DNA of 64,000 nt. Source: Portulaca oleracea. Lineage: Eukaryota > Streptophyta > Magnoliopsida > Caryophyllales > Portulacaceae. The translations under genes were made by a program, and so were the position numbers. The notes under the pieces are model-generated. The model was given only the letters and a program-made list of their open reading frames with translations. It ran no database searches and had not been told where the DNA came from. Of this stretch, positions 1-10,942 are shown one piece after another. Each line of letters begins with the position of its first letter. Positions within the stretch are counted from its first letter, which is position 1. The stretch covers positions 28,189,793-28,253,792 of the forward strand of contig CM055877.1 in NCBI GenBank assembly GCA_029582165.1, in the 5' to 3' direction.

Positions 1-1963
1 CTTGTCTCAGCTGCTGCTCATGAATTTTTCCTTACAGGGAAGCTCCTCAAACAACTAAATGCAACTAATTTGGCTCTTATTCCGAAAGTGCCAAACCCCA
101 GCAAAGTCACTGAGTTCCGGCCTATAGCATGCTGTAACACCTTTTACAAGGGGCTAACTAAAATCATCGCCACACGGATAAGAGAGGTCCTTCCTGATCT
201 AATCAACCCAAGCCAAGGGGCATTTGTACCCGGACGTCAGCTCCTTCACAATGTTATACTTTGCCAAGAGATTGTACCGGGTTACAACCGAATGACCATT
301 ACACCTAGATGTTTGATGACAATACATCTTCAAAAAGCCTTTGACTCGGTGCATTGGAGTTTCATTGAAGAAGCGCTTCACACATACCGATTCCCGGGAT
401 GACTCATTAAATCCATAATGGCTTGTGTCACGTCCCTCACCTTCTCCATTTGCTCAAACGGCATCTCTTCTCCCAAATTCAGTGGGAAACGAGGTCTAAG
501 ACAAGGAGATCCGATATCCCCCCTCCTGTTTGTTTTGACAATGGAATACCTGTCAAGATCTATCCAGTACTTCGTCAACAAACAAGTGGATTTTAAATAT
601 CATCTAAACTGCCAACGTCTAAAACTCACTCACCTTGTTTTTGCGGATGATCTGATCATGTTCTCCTTGGCTAATAGCATCTCTATTCGCACCCTTAAGA
701 AGGCTTTTGACCACTTATCAGCAGCCACAAGTCTTGTTGCTAATAATGGAAAATCTGAAGTGGTTACAGGGGGCATTCCCAATGATGCTGCAACTGCTCT
801 CATTGCAGAAACATGATTCCGAGAAGGTACGCTTCCCTTCAAATATCTAGGAATCCCTATCTCCTTTAGCAATCTCACAAAAAATGATGCCAATGTTCTT
901 GTGGAGAATATTCTCTCGCGAATCAAAACATGGGAAAGTAGGCACATCTCGTATGCTGGGAGAGTCACACTAATTAACTCTGTCCTGATAGGGATTTATA
1001 GTTTCTGGGCAAGAATTATCGTCATTCCTAAGCACGCCATTGAAGAAATTACTCGCTTTTGTCGTAATTTTCTCTCGGGCTCCTCCTCTCATTATAGTAA
1101 AGCCCCTATGGTGGCCTGGGGGGTTGTTTGCAGACCAAAGCATTTGGGAGGTCTGGGTCTCCGAGACCTAACATCTTGGAACAATGCCAACATAGCCCGT
1201 TTGGCGTGGGCAATTCAGAGGAAAGAGGATAACTTATGGGTCAAATTGATTCATGCCAAAATACATTCGAGGGTCAACCTGGTGGAACTATCAACCCCCT
1301 TATGACGTCTCAACTTACTTTAAGCACCTCCGCCTTGTTAAAGAATACTTCAAATAGGGTTGTGAACCTGGGTGCACATGGCACTGGAATGGAGGGAGAG
1401 CTACAACAAAGGGAGAATACAATGCAACCGATGGATACATTTGGAGCCTTGGAATCATGAATGAGGTTGGATGGGCCTCGATTATTTGGAATCCACTATC
1501 AATCCCACGCCAATCTTTCATCACTTGGGTCCTTTTACACGAGAAACTTCCTGTAAGAGCTAGAACAATGCGTTGGCAAACTGGTGGCAACTCCCTCTGC
1601 CCCTACTGTGAATTGGAGATTGAAACTATCGACCACCTTTTCCTTGGTTGCGCTTTTGGGCAGGAGGTAAGGCAAGCTATGAGATATTGGGGGCTTCGTC
1701 ATCTGTCAACCACCCAAGAATGGAAACACCACCTGGGTGAATCCCGAAAAACCAGCAAAGAAGCTCAACTGAATTATGCTCTCCTCACAGCGTATGTCTA
1801 TCACATATGGACTGAACGAAACAACCGTGTCCACAAAAATAAAAAAGTTACTCCTCAGATGATGGTAACAAATGTGAAAAATGATGTAATGAACAAGGTC
1901 CTTATGGCAGCAAAATCTAGAAATAAGTACAAAAGTCTGGTTGATATAGTACTTAGTATGTGA
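1..1963 (+). pseudogene. LINE reverse transcriptase with zf-RVT-like C-terminus, broken
   Basis: This is the RNA-dependent DNA polymerase of the LINE, which would copy element RNA at a nicked target site. Frame 1 from base 1 shows LIPKVPNPSKVTEFRPIACC, then GLRQGDPISPLLFVL (about 490-535) and the catalytic FADDLIMF (640-663). TGA stops at 400-402 (in place of a Trp codon, W-L-I-K-S context) and 814-816 interrupt an otherwise continuous frame. Around 1305-1316 the frame shifts to frame 2, with a further TAG near 1354. Frame 2 then encodes the zf-RVT region: IWNPLSIPRQSFITWVLLHE and CPYCELEIETIDHLFLGC, a Cys2-His-Cys cluster, ending at TGA 1961-1963. No RNase H domain is visible after it. Family assignment is firm; activity is excluded by the breaks. 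Confidence 0.92.
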
Positions 1964-2041
1964 GTGGAGGGACCTTACCCTCCACCCCTTGTATGCTACA
2001 TTGATTTTGTTAATATAATCTGTTTTCCTATGCAAAAAAAT
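1..2041 (+). mobile_element. LINE (L1-type non-LTR retrotransposon), 5' end outside window
   Basis: A reverse transcriptase frame enters from the left edge of the window and is followed by a zinc-binding C-terminal region, a short 3' UTR and an oligo-A run at about 2034-2040. This arrangement is that of a plant L1-type LINE. There are no LTRs. The coding part is broken by several stops and one frameshift, so the copy is dead. The 5' half (ORF1, endonuclease, start of RT) would lie left of the window or is lost. Confidence 0.9.
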
Positions 2042-3065
2042 ATTAAACTAATATTATGGATTAAACTAACCTAAAATTCTAATGGACTAATGACCCAACT
2101 AATAACCTAGACCTAAACTAACCCAAGAGACACCAACACACTAAACTGGTCCAATGACTCAACTAACTTAAACAGGCCCAAAAATTCTAATGACCTAGAA
2201 TTCAATACTAACTAAACTAACTAAAATTCTTAATTAATCACTAAAATAAACTAATCTAATTAATTACTAACACTTCTTGCTAAACCTAATAAACCTAGTA
2301 GTACTACTGAACGAAGGAAAGAAATGAAGAAAACAGAACTAAAATCCTAGTGCTACTGCCACCTAAACCGAGAAACAGGGAAAAGAAGAAGATAGGAAAA
2401 AGAAATAAAGAAACAGGGGAAGCAAAAAAGGGGGGAAACACGGGAAAAAACCAAAGCAAAACAACAGTTTATACAATCAAATACATGAATCAAATCAAAC
2501 CTACTGAGCAAATTAAACCAGAAAAATATCTATCACTAACAAACTCAACGACTCTCAACAGATCAATCTCAAAATATAGTTCAAGTATTAAATATAGAGA
2601 ATGAAAATAAACCTAACTAATTTACTGAAATTAAACTAAGCATGAAATAAAACATAATTAAAACCTAATCTAACCCTAAAATCGAGTTTAAAGAACGAAC
2701 CCTAAGATGGATGGAAGGCTAGGGGTTGTCACTTGCCCCAAAGCCAACCATGAAGACTTCAATGGACTTCTTCTTCCCTTTTATACTCCAATTCGAGCCC
2801 CAATCTTCAATCTCAGCCCTTGATTCTCCCTTGGATTGGACGATAGAGATGGTCTCTGTCTGCTACAGTGAGGATGGTATGCGATGGTGGTGGTGTGAGT
2901 TGGTAGTGGCTGCTGCGTTGTACTTTGTCTGCTGATTATCTGCAACAAGGAGAGAGAATTGTAAGGGTTTGGATGTGGGTGATGAGCTACGCAGACAAGA
3001 AACAGAGAGGAGAAAGAAAGAGAAAGGGAAATGAGGAAAGAAAAAGGGGAAATGAAGTAATAGAA
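2042..3065. other. AT-rich intergenic DNA, no gene seen
   Basis: The stretch 2042-2700 is poor in G and is full of AACTAA/CTAAT runs. The part from about 2700 to 3065 contains purine-rich and GGTGGTG-rich patches. Short open frames exist on both strands but have biased compositions (Lys/Asn/Thr-rich or His/Ser-rich) and resemble no family I recognise. I see no RNA gene. Confidence 0.6.
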
Positions 3066-3492
3066 TTGGGCGTTTGGTACGTGGGAGTTGGAGGTGGGAA
3101 TGGGAATACATAAATAGGTAATACAATTTTCATGTTTATTTTGTGGGAATGAAAAAAAAAATGAGGAATTGGGAATGGGAATAGAGATCCTCAACTCCCA
3201 CCAATCTATTATCAGGGGGAGGCGTGGTAATTCATACTGGAAATTCATAAATCATCTTACACTTAATTAATATTACCAATACTACCTCACTTTATTCAAA
3301 TTAATCAAAGATATTTTAGTAAATATGCATTTATTCCCAATTCCATCTCTACTTTGAATTACCATGTAACAAACAAAGAGTTTGGGAGTTTATAAATTCA
3401 TTCTTATTCCCATTCTACTAATGAATCCTCATTCCTATTGTCAATTCAAATTCTCGTTCTCATTCGAATTAGATACCAAAGGGGCCGTTAGG
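3066..3492. mobile_element. Candidate hAT-like MITE
   Basis: The left end reads GGGCGTTTGGTA and the right end reads ATACCAAAGGGGCC. These are imperfect inverted termini of the kind seen on plant non-autonomous hAT-like elements. Both flanks run into matching subterminal motifs (GGGAATGGGAATA near the left end, TTATTCCCATTC near the right end, in opposite orientation). It is short and has no coding capacity. I could not identify a clean target duplication, so the limits are approximate. Confidence 0.45.
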
Positions 3493-3840
3493 GAATTTAG
3501 AAAGAGGAGAAAGGGGTTTTGGGGGAGGGAATTCGGTGAGTGGGTTAGGTGGGGTAGGGCTTAGGAGTTAGGCGGGTAGTCTAAGTGGGTAGTTTAAGTG
3601 GGCTAGGGTTAGTGGGTAGATGAGGATGAGGTAGAATGGGCCGTGGGGTTTTGTGTGGGTTAAATGGGTAGTGAGATTAGTAATTTAGGTGGGTTTTGAG
3701 TAGTGGATTAAGGGCTTGGGGTAGTGGGTCGGTGGGAGATAATTAGGAGGGGGATTTGGGCTTAGGTAGGCTTAGGTGACTGGAGATGGAAGAGTGGGCT
3801 GGGGCTTGATTTGGGTAGAATAGGAGTAGGGTTATTTTTA
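3493..3840. repeat. G-rich degenerate simple repeat
   Basis: The stretch is built from irregular GGGTTAG, GTGGGTAG and TAAGTGGG units on the plus strand. The G-run spacing is irregular. No open frame or transposon signal stands out. Confidence 0.55.
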
Positions 3841-4082
3841 TTTTCAACTTAGTCAAATTTTTGTTTCATTCATAATAACAACTAAAAAAATAAAAATGAC
3901 ATAAAATCTAATAAACTTGTAAAAACATAATAATAAACCTAAATTAATTATTAAGAACAAACAAAAAGTCATAGAATAAAGGGGAAAAACATGCAAAATA
4001 TCGAAATAAACAGTAAAATATCTTTCTAATGATGGTAATTTCATATTGTAATGCATTGTAATTTGTAAATAATTAATTGTCA

Positions 4083-4124
4083 AAATTTAGTTAAAGTTTC
4101 AATTAATATGAAACGGAGGGAGTA
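4083..4124 (-). mobile_element. Stowaway-type MITE terminus, partner end not found
   Basis: GAAACGGAGGGAGTA at 4110-4124 is the reverse complement of the Stowaway terminal consensus beginning TACTCCCTCCGT, including the TA target dinucleotide. The subterminal ATTAATATG also fits. I looked for the matching CTCCCTCCGT end to the left and did not find it, so the element is truncated or its other end has diverged. Confidence 0.6.
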
Positions 4125-4125
4125 T

Positions 4126-4673
4126 TCAGAATTTTGGACAATATATGGCTTTGAGATAATTCCCTTAGAAGTATAGCAAGTTTGTCGTTTTCATAACAAA
4201 ACCTCTTGGAGGTCCTTCGAGGAATGTGCTGTGAGGCCATCGTAGCAATTCTTGTATGAGGGAGTAGCGATTGGTTCCCTTGAGGGCCTTACAACTGCAG
4301 AGGGGGTTCAACATAACTATATCTAACTACCCTTATCAGCCATAAAAAAATATGCGTTAAATGAGCTTGAGCATGCATGTGATATATTGTCCGTGTTTGG
4401 CAAGCCCGTGCCAAATATGCAGCAAATGTTGGATCAAACGTCGAGCTTTGGCACGACCGTGGTAAGCACTCGACAACCAAAAAGATTTTTGCTGAGGCTG
4501 GGCACTCCCATGCCAAGATCTGGCACACCCGTGCGAAGCTCTCAACAACCAAATTATTTGTTGACAAGGCTTTGCACTCTCATGCTAAGTCCTAACACTC
4601 CCATGCCAACCCTTCTACATCTAAAATAGGGTCTTTTTGGATCTAGGTTCCTTTCTTCTCCTTAGCCTGTCTT
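4126..4673 (-). mobile_element. Probable distal part of the copia 3' LTR, left of the nested Tat-like element
   Basis: The copia LTR that starts at 11807 (minus strand) is cut at 11684 by the element at 4674-11683, so its remainder should continue leftward from 4673. The stretch is non-coding and contains several short inverted motifs built on GGCA...TGCC, for example TTTGGCA/TGCCAAA at about 4397-4415. The left end cannot be fixed because the matching 5' LTR is not in the window. The assignment is by position, not by alignment. Confidence 0.45.
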
Positions 4674-5792
4674 TGTAGACCCCGAAAAATTGATAACCTT
4701 TTTCGCGGCGCTACTTAAAAGTGATTGGGAGCCGACTAGGATTGCTTAACCTTAAATAAGGTTTAACTTTTAAGAATGATTTTAGACTCGATAAAATGGT
4801 CAACCCCTCTAGGTTTATACGAACCAAACCCGTGCAGGTTTACGTAGTAACCCGTCGGATTTCGGGGAAAACCGTGCTGGTTTTCTGGGACAAAAATCCG
4901 TCTGGGTTTTCAGCGAAAACCCGCCTGGGTTTTCAGCGAAAACCCGTCTGGGTTTTCAGGGACAAAAACCCGTCTGGGTTTTCAGGGACTAAAACCCGTC
5001 TGGGTTTTTAGGGACAAAACCCGTCTGGGTTTTTAGTGAGCAACCCCGTCAGTTGGATTTTTAGGAGAAAAACATTGAAGTACAAATGAAGAGTCGCCAG
5101 TTGAATTTTTAGGAGAAAAACAACAAACCATTTTGATAAAAACTCCGGTCTACGAACCAAAAGACAGATTCGGGGGCAAGGATACGAATTTGACAATTAA
5201 AATTATCAAATCCGCCTATTCAAATGAACAAACTCTACTAGGATTAAATCAAAGCAAATAAATTGAAAAGGGAGGAATTTGATATAAATTTCACGAGTTT
5301 AACATTAATGTCATGCAAATTATGAATTGAAAACACAAGAATCACATGAATTCGCTAGGTTACATTGCATGGTTTACATCAATGCGATAATTATTCTAAC
5401 CTTAAATGAAGTAGCATGCAAAGGGAGAGAAGAGGTAGAGAGAGTATACTAGTGTCAATACTCTAGCATAATCCGCCCTCCCGAAATGGAGGGGGAATAG
5501 GTTTAATTTATAGTGGGATGTAGGTTAGATGAGGCGATTAGGGTTTAGTTTAGGTTTAGCCGCGGTAACTCAGCCGGGTTTGGGCCGAGCTGCGTTCAGC
5601 TTTAGCCCACCAAACCCAGCCGGGTTTTCGCAGAGCTGAGCAAAACTCAGCCGGGTTTGGGCCGTAATGTTGGGCCACTTTGCTTGCTTTCGGGCTAGAA
5701 GAGAAATGGGTTTGCATGCCACTAAATTACTCGGCTAGCTTATCTTTTACAAATAACTAAAACTAATACCGGTACAAAATTCGGTGTCTACA
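4674..5792 (-). repeat. 3' LTR (minus-strand orientation) of the Tat-like element
   Basis: The 1119-bp unit is bounded by TGTAGAC and GTCTACA. Its terminal 124 bp recur at 11558-11683. It contains a cluster of short hairpins at 4802-5040 and further CAGCCGGGTTT motifs at about 5570-5665. Confidence 0.85.
4802..5040. repeat. Cluster of short palindromes (AAACCC...GGGTTT) in the LTR
   Basis: About eight units of the form AAACCCGTCTGGGTTT occur in tandem-like succession. The stem changes in a paired way: AAACC-CGTGCA-GGTTT, AAAACC-GTGCT-GGTTTT, AAAACCCGCCTGGGTTTT and AAAACCCGTCTGGGTTTT. Each can fold into a 5-7 bp stem with a small loop. Confidence 0.8.
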
Positions 5793-5934
5793 GATAGCCC
5801 CCACTTTGATCGAGTTTGAGTAAAACGATGATCAAAGTAGTCTTGATGATCTTGGATATGAATCAGAAGCCTGTTCTGAAGCTGGTTGATGCTTGGAAGC
5901 TTGGAAGCTGGTTGATGCTGGATGATCAAGCTTA
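5793..5934. other. Element interior next to the 3' LTR
   Basis: Non-coding. It begins with a CCCCC run followed by ACTTTGATC, which pairs with GATCAAAGT about 25 bases later (near 5830-5840), giving a 9-bp stem. This is the first of a set of CCCCC-headed hairpins that recurs near 7210 and 7303. Confidence 0.5.
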
Positions 5935-6700
5935 GTTTCTTCCGTAAAGCTGACCGAATTGATCCGCCTCATTTCGCCGTGAGGTAGATCAAGGACATGC
6001 ACTTCATTTCGCTGTGAAGTGCAAGACCTGTGTCTGTGTGGGTTGACCTGCTTAGTTTCTTCCGTAAAGCTGGTCGGAGTCGATCTGCTTCATTTCGCAG
6101 TGACGCGGATCTAGGAGGCATGCTTCATTTCACCGTGACGCATGCCAAGATGATGAGGTGATCCACTTCATTTCGCCGTGAGGTGGATCGAGGTGACGCG
6201 CTTCATTTTGCCGTGAAGCATGCCAGGATGATGAGGTGATCCACTTCATTTCGCCGTGAGGTGGATCAGGGTGACATGCTTCATTTCGCCGTGAAGCATG
6301 CCGTGATGATGAGTTGATCCACTTCATTTCGCCGTGAGATGGATCAGGGTGACATGCTTCATTTCGCCGTGAAGCATGCCGTGATGATGAGTTGATCCAC
6401 TTCATTTCGCCGTGAGATGGATCAGGGTGACGTGCTTCATTTCGCCGTGAAGCATGCCAGGATGATGAGGTGATCCACTTCATTTCGCCGTGAGGTGGAT
6501 CGAGGTGACGTGCTTCATTTCGCCGTGAAGCATGCCGTGATGAGTTGATCTACTTCATTTCGCCGTGACGTAGATCAAGGTGACGTGCTTCATTTCGCCG
6601 TGAAGCATATTGAGATGATGAGTTGATCCACTTCATTTCGCCGTGAGGTAGATCAAGGTCACACACTTCATTTCGCCGTGGAGTACGGGACTTGTGTCTG
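5935..6700. repeat. 78-bp tandem array of paired hairpins with constant TTTCGCCG loop
   Basis: About eighteen copies of a hairpin with loop TTTCGCCG (variants TTTCGCTG, TTTCGCAG, TTTCACCG, TTTTGCCG) alternate between two stem types. From 6242 to 6476 the period is exactly 78 bp (starts 6242, 6320, 6398, 6476). One stem is GATCCAC/GTGGATC or GATCTAC/GTAGATC; the other is CATGCTTCA/TGAAGCATG. A further one at about 6000-6025 is GCACTTCA/TGAAGTGC. Stem bases change together while the loop is kept. The array stays open on the minus strand only because 78 is a multiple of three; I do not call it a protein. Confidence 0.9.
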
Positions 6701-8997
6701 TGTGCTGAAAAGGGTGTCATCGCATTGTGAGGGCCCGATGACGGCCGCTGAAGATGAGTTCGTCTTTTTGTAACCGCCTGACGACCGACGTATTTTGTGC
6801 ATTGTTCTGCAAAAAGAGAAGGAGGGCATCAGTTTATCTGAAACTCAGAGTGAGTCAGAAAATTTACCTGTCAGTCGTGGTTTAGCTCTCGGAAGTGGGC
6901 TTGAGTTTGCCATAGCTTCATGGGTATAGGCCTGCACTGGGCTTGAGTTGCGGCCCATCAAACCCGTCCGGGTTTGGGCTGGAAAATTTTTTCCTCTTTT
7001 TTTTCGTCAAACCCGTCTGGGTTTGGGCTAAATTTTTTTTTTTTTTTTTTGTGAGCGGATGAAATGGAAGAAGGCCCAACCCGTCTGTCAGGCTTGAATG
7101 CAGTCACCGGCCGAGTGAGGGAGGCGCACCCAAACCTGCAGGTTGGGGTGAGAAGGCGGGCCGTTCTAGTTTTTAGGCTGATTCGACCCCTTGCTTGGGC
7201 TACGTAGCCCCCAGCTTAGTGGCAGTTTGATTTAACTCTTGCTAAACTGGGAATCACTTGACAGTCGCCGTAGTGACTTGCTTCCTTTTTTTTTATTCAA
7301 ATAGCCCCCGGCTTAGTGGAAACTCGATTGAATTTTTTCTAAGCCAGGGTCACTCGAACATTCTTGGCTTAATGCGGTGACCAAGTGTTACACCTATCCG
7401 GCTCAGTAGCGATAAAGAGGTGGTAGACTCCTCTTACTACCAGTGGGACACTTACTTTGGCCCCGGTGGAGCGGGCCCATGGGGCTAATTGCGCGATGGT
7501 GGTGGCGATACGAGGTCCGGCATGATGAAGATCGAGAATGATGCACGGTGGTCTTTATGTAATGCACTTATGTAATGCTATGTATGACTCTTTATTATGC
7601 ACTTAGACAATGCAATGCAATGATGTAATAATGTTACTCATGTACACTTAATGCATGACGACGCTTTTTTATTTATGCACTAGTGCGAACCAGCGATGTG
7701 ATGCTTATGCAATGATGGTGTCGCGTAATGCACTTTTTATTTTCGTACCCTTATGCATAATGTAACAACAATGTGCAATGCGATATGCAATCTACATGGT
7801 GGGATTACTCCCACTTGATGGCCCCCAAACGAAAAAAAAAGACCGAAAATTAAATGCTACAAGTAAGTTCAAGCTACAGTTTCGGGGCCGGCGAAGACAT
7901 ATAACTATCTTGTGGACCCGCATTACGCCCCAAAATAGAGTTGAAGTGGCTCCGTGAGATAGCCCAATAAGCTGGCCCAAACCCGTCTGGGTTTTGTGCC
8001 CAAAATGATTCCCACTTCTAGGAGTGGGCCTTTAGAACTCCACATAGGTGGCCCAGCCCGTCTGCGTTCGTAGAAACCCTAACTTGGTGTGCAGTTTAAG
8101 GAAAGCTGATCTTGGCGTATAGGGCAAGTAAACCCGTCTGGGTTATGCCTTCTCTAAATCACAAACACAAGCCAAACACCATCAAACCCGTTTGAGTTTC
8201 ATTATCCCCATTATTTCCTTGCCCCGACGTGAATCAAATCGTCCTTTCGTCCCGATGGCGTTCGAGAAAAAGCACTCTGTCCAAAAAAGAGAGAGAGTTG
8301 GGGAGGTATAAGTTGACTTCTCTGCTAAGTTTGAGGCAAGTGAAAATAGATTGGGATTTTCTACGTGCTGCTGAAACATTCTGGGATAAGGAATTTTCGA
8401 TAGGAAGAACAAAATCAGAACAAAATCAATTCAACAAGCAAGCACAAAGATTAATCTGGACAAAATCAAAACTCAGTTCGAAAGAGATAGGAAGAAATTT
8501 TCGAATCCCAAGGGAGAGAACAAGTACTTCAGAGGCATAAATCCGCTTCTCTAAGAATAATGCAAATGTGCGCGTTAGTTATGGACGTAGGTCAGTCAAA
8601 AAGAACAAACCTCACATAGGAAAGAACAAACACTCAAACACTCAATTTTGAATAGGTATGTGTGTTTTCTCATACTCAAACCAATAGAAACAAACTACCA
8701 TAAGCTTGGTAAGAACCTCACTCTCCACTCTGTATGCAATGCACAAGTGACAATTAAAAAACTTTTTCGGTTGCAACGGGCTTAGGTTAGGTAAGGAGCG
8801 GTAAAATTTGGGAATGAGGAGTTAAGAGCCATGCTTGGATTGATTTTCAACGAATAAAACACTCTGAACTCTCCTTCTTGCTTAATGTATGCAAGGCATT
8901 TCACCTTTCACCTCAAACATCTCAATGAATACAACCAGTCAAAGTTTTCGAACTTTAAATTGAATCTCCTAATCACCCTTTTATTTTTGAAACTCTT
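6701..8997 (-). other. Non-coding interior of the Tat-like element
   Basis: No domain-bearing frame is visible. Features seen: AAACCCGTCTGGGTTT-type palindromes near 6978-6995, 7008-7022, 7979-7994, 8131-8144 and 8184-8198; two CCCCC-headed hairpins near 7210 and 7303 (the second with stem GGCTTAG/CTAAGCC); a poly-T run near 7029-7050; and a stretch rich in ATGCA/AATGCA words at about 7555-7795. The open frames near 7800-7980 and 8180-8540 show no family resemblance. Confidence 0.6.
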
Positions 8998-9715
8998 TTC
9001 CTTTTTTTACTTTTTTTACTTCTTTTTTATTTTTGTGGGTGATCGGGAGAAGAATATCTATGGAATCTTCGACTTTGATATAATATATGAACAACATAAC
9101 CAAATACCAATCGCTCAAGATATGGGACTTTCAGATTCTCCCAAACTTCCAAAAAACGACAAACTCTCATCCAACCAAGCAAAGCAAAGGGATACTGGAT
9201 ATCAGAGGCCAAGGCTCGTATTGTCAGGGTTCAATCATGAAAAAAGGATAAACAAAGGCTAGGCGGGGCAAAAAGAACGGTAAATATAATGTAAGGAAGG
9301 CTATTTAGCTATGTAGCTTATCAAAATAAAATCGGATGCCTTAATCACTTTGTCACAGCGTGCAATGCAAATGTGTAGTCTCAAGCAAGATGTAAAACAA
9401 GTTCTAGAGATGCAACTAATGGGTGAGTCACTCAAGGGATCATGGAATTGATAAAAGTGATCAATTCAAAATTTAGGCAATGTGGACTCACGGGATGGGG
9501 CTCAATCAACTAAACTTAGCCCAAAGATTTGCGGCACGCACATTTATACTTTCTAAGATAGTCAAAGCAGTCAGATACAACTTTCATAACTTGTCTCAAA
9601 ATCAGAAGGTTTGAAGGAAAAGGTTTCAAAAACTTTTGAGATCTCGTCCAGATTTTTCTAAGTGAAGCAAGTTAAACTGAAAGTAAGAAAGGTTTACGGC
9701 CTCCGTTGGATGGAA
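8998..9715 (-). repeat. Athila-type 3' UTR segment, inverted copy of 39090-39895
   Basis: Read on the minus strand this segment matches 39090-39895 of the plus strand over most of its length, at roughly 90% or better by eye. Shared blocks include GAGATCTCAAAAGTTTTTGA, TAGAAAGTATAAATGTGCGT and CACTTTGTCACAG (reversed). The match ends in an A-rich tract next to GATCACCCAC/GATCGCCCAC. The segment follows gag in the transcribed orientation, where a pol gene would be expected. Confidence 0.85.
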
Positions 9716-9779
9716 TTAGTCTCAACAGTTTTCTGAGGGGGCTAGGCTCGCTAGTGGCCCTCCTGTTGGAGCTAGATCC

Positions 9780-10942
9780 AGAATGTTATGTGCTCTTCTC
9801 GTTGTAAGCAGCTTCAATTTGCACACACAAATCCTTCAAAGTCTCAAAGTCTTTGATAGATTGAAAGCCAAAATGCCGAGTGATGCGAGGGTGGATGCTT
9901 TGCTTGAAAGTTCTCAATTGCATCCTAAAGGGACGCCGTCGATCTTTAACAGCATTGAGTGCCATCGTTCATAATAAGAGAGGAATGACTCATCATCTCC
10001 TTGCTTCATGGAAGTGAGGTCATCTACAGTGACCTCCTTTTGTTGGAGACGACTAAAATGGCTGATGAAGGCCTTGAACAACTCGTCTGCGTCAGTTTTG
10101 ATGTGAGGGGGTAGATTTTGGTACCACACCTTGGCCTTACCTTCTAGAGTGGAAGGGAAGACTGTGGTGTAAAGACTTTCATCTACTTTGTGAAGAGGGG
10201 CCAGCCTCAGGAACTCCTCTAGATGATGAGATGGGTTCTCGGATGGCTCAACGTGATGCGGTACTTCAACTTTGTCCCTTACCCTTGATACATGGTGTTT
10301 GGGGATGGCCAAATCCATGCAAGCGTCTGTAAAGGTTGGATCAACTTTCATCATCCTTCTGGTGAGCATGTCAACCTTCTCTTCAAGCTTCTTGACATAG
10401 GGGTCCTCTGAGGTTTTGGAGTTATTCTTTACGGATTTAGACTTAGCCTCACCAGATGAATTGGGTTTTGGGCCCCCATTTTTGGATTTAGGGTTACCCT
10501 TCTCTTCAATGCCCAGCTTCTTGTTGATCTGCTTAATGGCTTCCAAAGACTGCATTGATTTTCATTTGAACTTCTTTTCTAGCTTCTCATTGGTTCTGTC
10601 CTCCTGGTCTGCCATGCAAAAGGCAATTGCTTCCTGTACCCGCTCGTACAGCCCATCGAGTTGCTTGTTACCAGAACTCTCCCCGAAAAGGTTGTTGGCT
10701 AGGGATCCTGACATGGTGGATTCACTGGATTCACTGGATCGGCAGCGGTTCGTAGTTGGGATTGTGAATGAGCTCGCCGGTTCGTGGGTCACGGATGCGG
10801 GCTCGGAGATGGTCGCTATCCGCCAAGACATGGAAACTGGTTTAGTGCTCGAAAGAACCTTTATGCCACCCGCCCAATGCATGCATGACTTAATGGACCT
10901 ATATGAACCTAGGACATGGACATAACGCCTACATGCTGACAT
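9780..10942 (-). pseudogene. gag: Ty3/gypsy gag polyprotein remnant, Tat-like
   Basis: Structural capsid-type protein of an LTR retrotransposon. On the minus strand the frame opens at 10942. A Ser/Asn-rich N-terminal region leads to KLEKKFK, followed by a TGA at 10562-10564, then continues in the same frame from 10555. A Lys/Ser-rich linker is followed by a coiled-coil-like stretch (VKKLEEKVDMLTRRMMK). The retrotransposon-gag core shows PSENPSHHLEEFLRLAPLHK, GKAKVWYQNLPPHIK and SFLSYYERWHSML. Near 9960 the frame shifts: the first frame ends at 9914 while gag-like sequence continues in another frame to about 9780. No zinc knuckle or pol follows. The lineage is judged from the W-Y-x-x-L-P-P context; it could be another Tat/Athila relative. 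Confidence 0.85.

Noticed and set aside
2726..3248. Open frames of 69 and 155 codons on opposite strands
   Set aside because: They overlap each other and the candidate MITE and have biased composition with no motif.
3841..4124. Complete Stowaway element
   Set aside because: Only the right terminus matches; no matching CTCCCTCCGT end was found to the left.
6130..6483. 117-codon minus-strand frame with a 26-residue repeat
   Set aside because: The repeat is 78 bp, so any frame without a stop stays open. The DNA-level hairpins explain the conservation better than a protein does.
5935..6700. CRISPR-like array (conserved short unit with spacers)
   Set aside because: The genome is eukaryotic, the 'spacers' are hairpin stems in a tandem unit, and no cas-type gene is present.
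8229..8540. 103-codon basic open frame
   Set aside because: It lies in the non-coding interior of an LTR element, overlaps an equally open minus frame and has no recognisable domain.
10416..10925. 169-codon plus-strand open frame
   Set aside because: It is the antisense of the gag remnant, whose minus-strand frames carry the conserved motifs.
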